Positions 33,801-45,800 of a DNA stretch of 64,000 bases are shown here, piece by piece. Numbering within the stretch: the stretch's first letter is position 1; every line of letters starts with the position of its first letter. This DNA is from Morinoia aosen. Lineage: Eukaryota > Arthropoda > Malacostraca > Amphipoda > Talitridae. A program made the position numbers and the translations under genes. Below the pieces are notes generated by a model. The model made no database searches. It saw only the letters and a program-made list of their open reading frames with translations, and had not been told where the DNA came from. Location: contig CM059571.1 of NCBI GenBank assembly GCA_030386875.1, positions 22,686,355 through 22,750,354 of the forward strand. The letters run 5' to 3'.

Positions 33801-36800
33801 TGCAGGAGCAGGTGACACATTTGTCAAAGCCGTTGGGCGGAAGGAAGGGGTGCCACTGCGCACCTACGGGATGCGTCTGGTTGTTAAAGTGGCAGCCAGG
33901 GCCCCTGAACCGCCGCTCCTCTTCGTTTGCTAGAAAATGCAAGCTCAGGTTAGTTGAAGCAAATATTTTATACAAGAATTCAGTTGTTAGCGAGGAAATG
34001 ATGAATAACTGCCACCTATGAAATTGTGCAGTTTGGCTGTTAAAATTATGAAATTATTTAAACTACAGTGAATAGAGTATTAATATTATACAGTCATGTC
34101 AAGTCACATTAAACCTCAACGAGACACAACTAACAATGAGATTAGATTAGATTTTAAGTTATGTTGAGCTTTCCTAACCTCAAAAAAGGTTTTCCCAAAA
34201 GAGGAAGAAGGAAGGCACAATTTAGTGTAGAATTGAGGAAATCGGGAATCTATCAGCAATTTGTGTTTCCACTACCAACGTAAGAAACTGCTACATTGAA
34301 AAAAGCTTATGAAACTATATTAAAGTTGAAAACAGTAGTAGGTGCTGAAAAAGGGTAGCAGCGAACCAAAATAGATGGTCGTTAACAGCACACAAATTCT
34401 ATTCTATTTCAAAAGGAAGGCCTGTCATTCAGCTTGGGGCCTCTTCTTGTAGAAATGCTATTTCTTACTGGCACAATAGTTTCCACTGAGGAGAAAAAAG
34501 TAATGATAATTTTTCCAAATTCACTCGAAGTGATAAATTTCTATTTTCAGTTTCAATATATGTTTAAATAGATAGGATTATTTTCAACTTGAACGAATCA
34601 TCGGGTCAGGGAAAAATAAAACGGGTCAAATAAAACAACCCAGCAGCAAACTATTCTCAAACTTTCGGGGAAATATTTAGAGCTGCACAGGAGTTCAATG
34701 TTCAACAAAACGTTTTCACTTAAAATATCCTTTTATTTTCTGGTGAATAAGTTACACGCTTGAAAAATTAAAACACGAAAAATATGCAAGGCGTTTCTAC
34801 ACGCAATATTGAGATTGAAGCATAAATTCAATGGAAAAATTTTATTGACATCCGTAAAATACTACGCATACTCGCAAACGAAATCAGTCACAGCAAATTT
34901 ACGGAGCTATTTGTTTTGAAATGTGTCTTAAAATTCAAGCATGACCATCTCATCATAGTTTACTGCTCCCTACAATAATATTTGGACAAATAATCACTGG
35001 CAAAATTTTAGCCTTCATCTACGTTAGCAAATAGAATACACGCATCTCCAAACTTATCTGAAATATTTTACAGCACAGTTTTCGTGATTAGTGTAACGTT
35101 TCATACATGGAGTACGGCAAATATAAATATTGCTTATAAATTTGTAATGAAAGCATACGTGAGAGTTATATTTTATCTCCCAATCATTCAAGTCCAACAA
35201 ATGCAATCATTATGTAATTTATTTTATTGTGTATCGTCTCGATATGTAAAAAGAGTGTCTAAGAATTTGCTGAGTATTTGCTCAAACGCTTAAGATCTTA
35301 TCTAAATATTAAATTATAGTTCTTAAGTTACGCCTGTAATGGTCTGGAACTTTCAGAATAAACACAACACGTGATTCAATCATTATTAATTCGAGTTAGT
35401 TTAAAACTTCTTGGCCTCAACAAAGTTGATTTCAAGAAAACAAAAAGGACCATTTAGTATAAACCCTCAACACGAGGAATTTAAGCATCCCAAACAGGAT
35501 ACCCTCCGCATAGAACCGAAAATTGAGATGGAAGAGGTAAAAAAGACAAAGGGAATACAGCGAAGAAGGCATGAAAACAGAAAAAAAGCAAAGGTGGTTC
35601 GAAAGAAAGATATCCCGAAGGCTATCTTTTAACTGAGCTAACTTAACAGTATTGCTACTTCCTATACTAGGATAGACAAACGCAACTAACCTAACCCTAT
35701 AATCCCATTAACTAGCCTATGTTCATCCTATGTCCCCTGAGGAGACGTGATTCTATCACGTGTCTTTAATGCGCGTGCTTACCCAGGAACGTCGAATAAC
35801 GTTTAGTTAAATAAGGGCCAAACTTCAAGCAATGTCTTGACACGGGGTACGCAAGCTTAGGCGGGAGGCCGTGCTGACCCCCCCTTCCGTTAGGTTTATA
35901 TCGATAAACCTAACCTGTGGTGTAAAGTTGAAACCTCTGTCATAAGCCACTTTGCTTCACGGTAATAAATTAATAAAACCCACTACGATTTTTTCTTCCT
36001 GCAAGAGGAACAGCATAGTCGTATAACCTTGCCGGGTGTGGTCTTAAGAACCCTGGATCTGAAGATGAGATTATTATGGAAGAACTCGCGACACCCAGAC
36101 ACATAATTGAGAGGCGATAACTATCCCAGTACGTTGCAAAATTTAAAACCAAGTCAATCTTTCGGAATGAGAAGTCGGTAATGAACGAGCTGTTTGATGT
36201 TGCAAGCAGACCTGGACACATGTTGCAGCACTGTCCCGGCAACCGATGACGCGGTGCGTCGCACTTCACATCAGGACACACTTCGGAGATGCACGTTATG
36301 GTGCCACGGGTGCACATGCACTGCTCGCACCGTGACCACGGAGATCTCCAGCTTGCACCGTCTTCGTAAACTCGTTTTTCTGCGGTAAAAACGTTTAGAT
36401 TACCCCACGAGCACACTTTTTTCTAATTAAAACAATAGCTTGTTTGAAAGAGAGAAAGAGACAGCTAAATGTCGAGTCCATGTATTTGACGAAGTGGCGC
36501 TGGCAAACATAGGATGCAAAAAACATCAAACCATAAAATCTTTGTACATTAACATACGTGCGAGCATCAACGTGGTGGGTGCAAATGAAAAAAGGTACGT
36601 ATTCATTTAAAGGTTTTACAAGTGTTAATACATGCATTTTTGCATGGATGTGGATAGATTCTAACATGTAAGGATATCGATGAATGCGTATATGAATGGA
36701 TCTGGATAAGCGTGGATGCGGAAATAGGTAGTTATGAATAAGGGTGAATGAAAGCGAATATGGATAGAAGGATGGATGTGGACATGGATTGATAGATTCA

Positions 36801-39800
36801 TCCATGCATCTTTACACCCATTCTTCCTTTCATCTCTCATATCCACATACGTCCATCAATACACGAATTAAATGCCCTCAGACGCAAACACATACAATTA
36901 AACATATTCGTATGAGGCCTTATATTCCTAACTAGGCGGTCTGTCATTTAACGCCAGGAAGAATTACACTGTAGGGTAAGTATTACCTGAGAAGGTTCAT
37001 TGCAATCTTTCTTCAACAAAATTCTGATTGACCTCGGGACACCAGGAGTTAAAATCGACATATCTCTGAAATAAAATTGATCAAAATTTGAAAGAATTAT
37101 TAAGGTAAGGGTAAAATGCAATATTGACGTTTGAATTTCAAGTAACATTGCCCACAGCACACATCTTCGTCTAAATCACTCGTGAGGCGCAAAACTCTCG
37201 AAATACACTGCTAATTGATATTCTAAAAAGATCGCTTACCGCTCTGTAGATGAAATTTTAGATAATTTATGTTTAATGACAGAACTCAACAACATTCAGA
37301 AAACGATATCAACATCTAATTTCTGGACACAAAAGAAGCTAAAAATGTTTTCAGTTCATTTGTGTACGCCCCAAAAGCTGCTTTCTTCACTTTAAAAAAA
37401 GTTCTACGATAATAATAATAATAAGTTTAGGGTTACGTTTCCACCAGGGTCGCCAGCAACTTGCAACTATGGACCCCCCTAGCTTCAGCTAGGTAATCAC
37501 ACATCGGCTAGGCGATCACTTTATGAGCAACGAGACTTGCTACAGACAACTGGATTGATGTTAGTATTATCAGTTCGTGTGGTGTCGAACACTCATTTCA
37601 GCGCACATCGGAAATAAGGTAAGTAGTATGACTGTTGGACTCTGAGAGGTCCACAAGTGTGCAGTTCCGTATGCTTGGCATCCGATGACGATAGCTAGCT
37701 TGCAGTAATTTGGCAGGGGCACGTATAATTCATATGAGGTCGTACGCGTTGATTCTGTGAAGGTATTCCATAAGTTCGGCGATAGGGGCATCATGACCCA
37801 GCAGGTCTCTGATTGTGAGAGGCGGGTGGTGGTCAGCGGCAAATAGACTTATGTGACGGCGTCTTGCGTTGTGTAAGGCTGGGCAGTCCATGACGATGTG
37901 ATGTACGGTGAGGCGAGCCCCCAAACAAAGAGGGCAGCCGGGCGGAGGTTCTTGGACTGTGCTATTCATTAAGTATCCGTGTGTGAGTTGTGTGTGGCCA
38001 CATCGCAAGCGGTTCAGTACCACTTCGCTTCTTCTCGTCAGGTTTTCTCGTTTGTAGGAGTTCGGATCGGGTTGTATGTTGAATAGGAAATTTCTTCCCC
38101 GATGCCAGTTTTCCTTCCATAGGGCACGTATTTTGCTACTTATGATTGGGTACCAGTCTCCATAGAAAGTCATGACATTTTCTGCTGGTCGAAGTGCTGC
38201 CGTTTTAGCGAGTTTGTCAACTGCCTCGTTGCCTTCGATGCCGACATGGCTCGGAATCCAACAGAGTTTAACTGTTTTGTGGTCTTGGGTTAGTTTGTCG
38301 ATTTGATGTATGAGATACCGCGCAAGGGGATGGGGGGTACGTTTATTTTGCAGAGCTGTGAGGGCGCTCAAGGAGTCACAGAAGATTACAAATCTCTCTT
38401 GGTTGCGGTCGCGAATAAGTTTTAGAGCCATTTCAATAGCGTGGAGTTCTGCAGTGAAAATTGATGTAACTCCAGGAAGGGACATCATCTCCCTCGTACC
38501 GCCACACAGTGCTGCGGCGCCGACTTTGTCATCATACTTGGAACCGTCGGTAAAGATCGGGACATGCTCTTTGTATTCCTCGCGCCGCAGTCGCTGGTAT
38601 TCCCGGATGTACAGGACTGGGTGGGTACATTCCTTCTTGTAGAGTGTCAGTTCTGTATTTATTTTGGCGGGGGCGGTTTTCCATGTGGGCGTGGTGATAT
38701 TCAGTAGCCGATAAGAGAAGGCAGGCTTTATGTGAGGCTCGTGGAGATCGAGAGATTCCATGAGTTCGACGGTGCGAACGGCGAAAGGCGGTGAGGATTG
38801 TTTATTATTAAACAGTCTTCTGTCGATGGGCCGTATGGCACAATTGCGCGCTGGGTTTGACAGGTGGCTTTTTATTTTGTAGAGGTACTTTAGTGAGAGG
38901 TGCTGTCTTCTCAGCTCAAGGGGCATTTCGCCGGAAATAACTTGTAAGCTAGGGATCGGTGTTGATTTAAATGCGCCTGTAGCTAGCCGTAGGCAGCCAT
39001 TCACGATGGGGTCAAGCTGTTTGAGTGTTGATAACGAGGCAGAGGAGTAGACCATGCACCCGTAGTCCAATTTTGGCCGGATGAATAGTCGGTATAGGTG
39101 GAGCAAAGTTGCCTGGTCTCCACCCCATTCGTGCGAGGCGATAGATTTAAGCATATTCACGTTTTTCTGGCAGCTTGCTTTTATGTTGGTGATATGGGTC
39201 TTCCAGGTAAGTTTACGATCCCATGTTAGCCCAAGGAATTTTATTTCATCAGTGTATTCTATATTTTGGTTTCCAATTTTGAGTGGCGGTGACAAATGCA
39301 TACCCGGTAGAGAGGTGAAATGTACAGCTCTGGATTTGTCCATTGAAAAGGAGAAGCCGTTGGTTCGAGTCCAGAGCCCTACCCTGTCGATGCACTCTTG
39401 GAGTTTGGCCTGAACAATTTTGGGGTCGCTGTGGTGGTACCCGAGCTGGAAGTCGTCAACGTATAACGATGCGTGATACCGGGGATCTTTTGGGATCAAG
39501 GAGGTAATATTGTTAATTTTAATGATGAAGAGGGTTACTGATAAGACGGAGCCTTGAGGGACACCTTCTTCTTGTGGAAATGGGTCGGATACGTGGTTGT
39601 TTATCCGTACTCTGAGGGTCCGATGATGCAAAAACTGTTTTATGAAGTAAGGGAGTCGTCCGCGGAGGTTTAGATTGTAAAGGTCTCGCATGATTCCGTA
39701 TCTCCAGGTGGTGTCGTAGGCTTTTTTAAGATCAAAAAATATGCTTATGAAGTGCTCGTTGTGGATGAAGGATTTTCGGATGGTGGTTTCCAGACGGATT

Positions 39801-42800
39801 AGATGGTCGGTGGTGGATCGGTTAGAGCGGCCGCCGCATTGAATATTGGTCAGGTAACCGTGCATGTCACAATGGTCAAGGAGTCTATTATTGATGAGTC
39901 GTTCTAGAGTCTTGCAGAGGCAGCTTGTTAACGCAATTGGCCTGTAGTTCAATGGTGAGTATGGAGACTTTCCGGGTTTTTGAAACGGGATGATTACTGC
40001 TTCTCTCCAACTGGGTGGGAAGTAACCATGGAGCCACAGCTTGTTGTAGAGGGACAAGAGGCTTTCTTTGCCCTGTTTTGGGAGGTGTTTTAGCATCTCG
40101 TATGAGATTCCGTCAGCTCCGGGTGATGTTTTCTTTGCGGTGTTCAAAACAGCGTCGAGTTCGGCAGAGGAGAATGCTTCGTTGTACATTTCGCTATTGT
40201 GAGACGAGAAATCAATTTTATTCGCTTCTGCTCGTAGTTTTTCTTGTATAAAATCTTGAGGGTAGTTGGCCGTGCTGCTGATATGGCTAAAAGTTTCTGC
40301 TAGTTTATTTGCTATATCTGGTACTGTCGAGTATGTCACATTGTTTTCCCTTAGTATTGATACATGCCGCTGCGATTTTCCTTTGATTTTTCGGACACTT
40401 TCGTATATAGAGCTGATTGGTGTGTTCTTTGTGAAGGTATTGGCGAGTGAAATCCAGGCTTTTCGTTTTTCTTCCCGCAATAGGTTTCTATGGATGGCTC
40501 TAGCTCTCTTCCAACACAGGGCATTCTGCACGGATTTTGTTGGTCTATATCTTTGGTAGAGGCGTTCTCTGTTATTGCGCGTTTCTGTAAGTCTTGCACT
40601 CCAGTAGGGTTTCGGAAAAAAGGTTGTTAGTTTGGTTGTGGGGATGCATTCCCCTGCTACGGCAGTCAATGTCCTGGTGAATGCTTCAAGTGCTTCGGCA
40701 CATGTAGCTTCATTGGGTATCTGGAGCTCCTCCCACAAGGGGTGGGCTTCGTAAGACGTCCAGTCCGCCTTCTTGATGTTCCATACGGTGCGTCTCAGCT
40801 CGTTGCGTGGTGAGTTCATTAGTTTCAGTACAATAGGACAGTGATCGCTGTCTTCTGGAGATTCGGATGCGTTCCATAATAGGTCAGCACCAAGGCGAGG
40901 AGAGGTTAAGGTCAGGTCTATTGCAGATTCTGAGTTGTACGATATTCGAGTCGGGGTTCCCGTGTTGAGCAAAGTCAGGTTATGTTGGCTGATGAAGTCT
41001 TCTACCAGACGGCCCCGGGCATCCGTAGTTTGGCATCCCCAGATTGTGTTGTGGCTATTGAAGTCGCCCATCAAAATGATTGGAGGAGGCAGTTGGGCCA
41101 ATAACTCGCTCAACAATTCTGAAGATAAGGTGTGGTTTCTTGAGTTGTAAAACGAGACAAAGGTTATTCGCTGAGTGAGTTGGACGGTAGCTGCGATGAC
41201 TTGCATGGTTGAGGTCAAGGGGACTTCCTGAAAGGGGATGGATTCGTGGATTAGAAGGCCCACTCCTCCATGGGGTGTGATATTAAGGTGTCCATGCTTG
41301 GTGAGTAGAACGTATTGCGGTATTGAGAAATTACAGTTGTGCCACAGTTTGGTTTCTTGAAGAGCAATTACAAGCGGTTTGTGGAGGTTGATTAGTTGTA
41401 ATAATTCGTCTTTTTTCGCCCGAACACCCTGGCAGTTCCATTGCAATGCGCTGGCTCCACTATTCATTTTGGCTTAGTTGGGTTTCCACTTGGTACTGTT
41501 GGTAAATTTTTCTTGTTTCACTTCTTACGGTCGGATTGTTCTCGGTTGTTATTTCGCTATCACTCATTGCAGAGTCGTAGTTTGATATGATTTGGATAGG
41601 GGTTGTATACGTTTCTCCCGTGGATGGGTCAACACAAACTGCTTCAGTTACTTGTTTCTTTTCGGTTGGTTTTTCTTGATCTTCGGAGTTTTTTCTCTTC
41701 CTCCGTACGGAGATTTTAGGACTCTGAGGCTCAGAGGGTCCGGATGAAGTAGCTGTGGGAGGTGCTACTGCTTCGGGTTCCTGAGGTACAGGAGGCTGTC
41801 GGTTGGGTGCTTCTGAGCTGTTTGACGTTACGGCAGCAGCATAGCTGTGGCGATAGTTTGGTTGTTCTGAGTCAAGTTTAACTTTTGCTTGGGCTCTAGT
41901 TAGTTTGTATTTGTGTTGAATGGTGAGAATTTCCTGATGATATTTAAATTCGGTACATTTGTAGGATCCTGAGTAGTGATCTTGGCCGCAGTTGTGGCAT
42001 TCTATTTTGGTGTTGGTGCAATCTCCACTATCGTGGTTTGCATTGTTGCACCTAGCACAGGTCACTATATTGCTAGGGCATCGTTTCTGCGTGTGGTTTT
42101 ATTCGAGGCACTTTTTGCAGTACATGGGACGTGGCACGTATGGGAGTACTTTTGTTTGAGATTGTTCACCAGGGATGGTGATGTAGTCAGGGAGTTCCTG
42201 TCTAAAAGTGAGTAGAAGAGCTTGAGAGAGGGGGTTCTTTGGTCGGATCCAGGTTGCCTTCACCGCGTCGTAAAGTCCGTGATCCGCTTTCAGCCCCTCT
42301 CGGAAGCAGTCGAAGTCAGAGAGATCGTACTCGTAGAGATACACGAGTCCTTTGACTAAGTTGAAGTGTGGGTGTTCAGATATGGAGACTGGGATATTGT
42401 TTAGGGATGTAATGTTACAGATCTGGATGCTTTGTTGTTTGCCGGTTACCTCGATAATAAAAGAGCTTTCATCTTGGGAGGTAATTCGCTTAGGCTTATC
42501 ACCCAACTCGACCTGGAGGCATTTCTCGAAAACCCACGGAGACATTATACGTTTTTCTTTTGGATCCAATGTGCATTTGAAATGTGTGGGATGTAGAGGT
42601 GAAGATTTTTCAGGCACGTTCGTTGGGCCGTTGAGCATTTGTCTGGCGCGGCGTTTTCCAACCTTGTGGCTGTTCTGGATTGCAAGTATCTGCTCTTCTT
42701 CAATTTGTTTTGGGCATGCTTTGTCCTTGACGCAGTGGGGACCTCGGCAGTGGAAGCACATAGCTTCCGCTGCAAGGCACTGGTCGCTGCTGTGTCTCGC

Positions 42801-45800
42801 CACTCCGCACTTTCCGCAAGTGAGTGCTCGGGTGCACCGTTTCTTGGTGTGCCCATACATTTGGCAGTTCGTACACTGCATGGGTTTCTCGATGTACGGA
42901 TATACCCTTGTATCGGACCGCTCACCTGGTATATAGATGTAGTCGGGAGGAGTTTCAGAGTTGAATTCAATGATTAGGGCGCTGGTCTGTTCGTATTTCG
43001 TTTTAATGAAAGTTGCATCTATTACATTGCTAATGTTGTAATTTTCTTTCAGTCCGGCTGCAAATTCAGTAAAGTTTTCCATGTTATATTCTTTAATGTA
43101 GATAAGCCCTTTTGATTTGTTGAGCTTTGGGTGGGGGAAGACCTTGCACGGTGTTGAATTTATGTTTGCGATAGTCATGAGTGTCTGGCCTTGGCTCTCG
43201 CTTCTTACTGCAAGGGTGAAGCTGTCTTTGCCGCTGGTGGTGATGGACTTCGGTGGCAATTTTGTCAGAGCCAAAATTAACTTTTTAATTGAGTAAGGGT
43301 CGATTGCACGCTTTTATTCTGGTGCAAACTTCATGGTGTAAAAGCGCGTGAATACTGGTGGTGGTGGTGGCTGTTTTGTAAAATCCAAAGGGATGAACTT
43401 GTTTTTATCTCTCTGTCTTGGAGGGTTGATTGAGCTCTTCAGTCCTCCAGAGGAAGATAGGGACGATAGAACTTCTTTTATTTCTTTAATGGTTTTCTCA
43501 AGCTTCTCTATTCTTTCTTCATTGGAGATTAGGTTGGGTGCACCAGAGGCATGGCTCGTTGTATTCACCCGAGCAACATTTCGCTCCGGCAGTACCCCAT
43601 CCAAATACTTCACTACCTCGCCGATGTTGTTCTCGATGTCGGTGATCCGAGCAGACATGCCTCCATCGTGCTCCCGTTCCCCAGTCTGACGACTTGCGCC
43701 TGCTGAAGAGGTCGAGCAAGGGGATGTGCTGCTCTGTGGTCTATTTGCATGTTCTGCAACTGGCGTCCTGATCGATTTTACCTCATTGGGCTTGGCGGAT
43801 GACTTCTTTTGTTCTCTTGCAGGCGTCTTCCACACCCCCACAGAGCTTCTCTGGCTGGGTCGCGATCCTTTGCCGCCCCTCGCCATTCTGACTGGTCCTC
43901 GGGGCACTAGGCCCCTACGACCAGGGTCGAGTGTTTTATTTATGATACTTTATTAATTTTAGTTTTTTTTTTCCTTACAAGATACGGACTGAAGATAAAT
44001 ACTCAAAGCTAACAAGAGCAAATGATTTGGTAGGTTATACAACCTAGTTATTCACCTTACACTAACGAACGCAAAGCACACGAAAATGAAAAAGAAATTA
44101 CAACCTAGAGCACACAGGTGCTCTAGGCGCCCCCCGCGTTGGTTCCACCCACAATAATTCTGATTGGCGATAAACTATTACAATAATCAAGTCGCTATCC
44201 CAGTACAACAGGTTGTACAAATGACGGTAGTCGTAGTGGGTGTACTAACGGCACCACCACGAGAAGGTGCGGGTGGGCTGGATACCCGCACCTGAGCACG
44301 GGTAACCTCTATCAAATCCTTGTCTGTTTTTCTTTTTTGTTCCCTAAACCACAAAAAGAAGAATGCACATCAAATAACCGTAAGAAAATACTTTGAGTTC
44401 GATGCCAGTAAACGTGGTAAAGGGAACACGTAAAATTTCCCCTACGATAAGCATGAGACCTTCCTTCATCTACAACTTAGTTTCCAGGCTTTGCGTTGCG
44501 CAGAATGTCAGTTGTATCGATCGCACCTCCTTTTGTTAGGGTTTCTAAAAATGCTGGCCGTAATCATTGAATGGGTTATTTCTTATTTCATTTCCGTATT
44601 CTTGCAAACGAAGTACAAGTTGACCTCTTAAAGTGAGGAGATTCGTTTAAGCTTTCACACTTGCACACATTACAAATCTCTCGGCTTATTGTCACCATCT
44701 GCTACATTGCGAAAGTTCAATCATGCACTTCAGCATTAAATGTGACGGATGAGAACAACGTTATTTGTTCATCAAATTGCCTGAGTTTAACCCTTTCTCA
44801 TATTAGTTTACATATACATTATTCATTTGTAACAGCTCAAAAAAATTATTACCATGGAGCACTGAAATTTTTAACAAATATTTCGCAAATTATTTTCCAT
44901 TCTCTCAGTTTGCCAAGCCACTATGATATTTTTATGAAAGAATAATTAGAGCGTCTAAAAGTTGTCGGTTCCTGCAAAATTATAAAATATTCACAAAATA
45001 TTTTCGATTAACATGATTAACAACATACTTGTAACATGTCCGATTTGAATTTATAGTAATTGTTTGCAAATATCTTTAATCATTTAAAGGGCCCTTCTAG
45101 TGTAACATTGCTATAAAAAAATATTTAATGGAAAGTTAGCTAATAGCGGTAAATACTAATTATTCAGACCATAAACTAAGACGCGTTTGTTATCTGTGTA
45201 GGCTGAATATAGGTAATCGTAACTAATCGAGATGAAATTGTTCAACTTATGCCAGAACATGAATTATGAACATGTTAACTGTTAACATGAATAAAAAATA
45301 AATAAGAATCCTCAAACTATTCATGAATTGATTTTCCACAAAAGTCCGCACTTTAGGAGATCATGCCGCCCCTAGGAATTCTGAGCTCTCTGCTCCCGAA
45401 AACTGAACTTATTCGGGCCCACAGGTAGCTATACTCAAATTTGACCATTGTACTAGACTTATGAAACAATCTACTTCTGTATCGCTTGTGGTAAATAAAT
45501 TGTTTAAATTATTTAAAAACAACACTCAATAAATCCCACACGTTAAGGGGTGCTGCAATTTAGGAGGGCCACTCGTATATTTACCGATAGATCCTACACT
45601 TGTATAACTAAGATTTGCGCTAATCTACTGACATTTTCACCTCAAGTGTAAATATATTTTAACTTTCAAATCCAATTCTGAGCAACTTAAATTTAACACT
45701 CTTTAATGCAGTCTAAATCTAGAGTGTTAACATAAATTAGAAGCAAATAAACTTACTCGTTCTTGCATAGTAAGCAGTGATTTATTCGTTGCATTACACT

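Larger units (their letters stand above)
37408..44310 (-). mobile_element. I-group LINE (APE-RT-RNase H type) inside a sog intron
   Basis: A nearly full-length non-LTR retrotransposon of about 6.9 kb in the same orientation as sog. It has ORF1 (gag-like) and ORF2 (endonuclease, reverse transcriptase, RNase H). The 3' end lies at a short TAA-type microsatellite (37408-37425), as for I-type elements, which end in TAA-like repeats rather than poly(A). The 5' boundary is judged from a drop in GC near 44300. A perfect 9-bp stem (GGTGCGGGT / ACCCGCACC, 44266-44292) sits there. I could not identify a target-site duplication. RNase H within ORF2 supports the I group over Jockey. Confidence 0.82.

Noticed and set aside
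42352..42977. Plus-strand ORFs (up to 194 codons) over LINE ORF1
   Set aside because: Antisense shadows of the gag modules; the minus-strand frame shows conserved CCHC knuckles.
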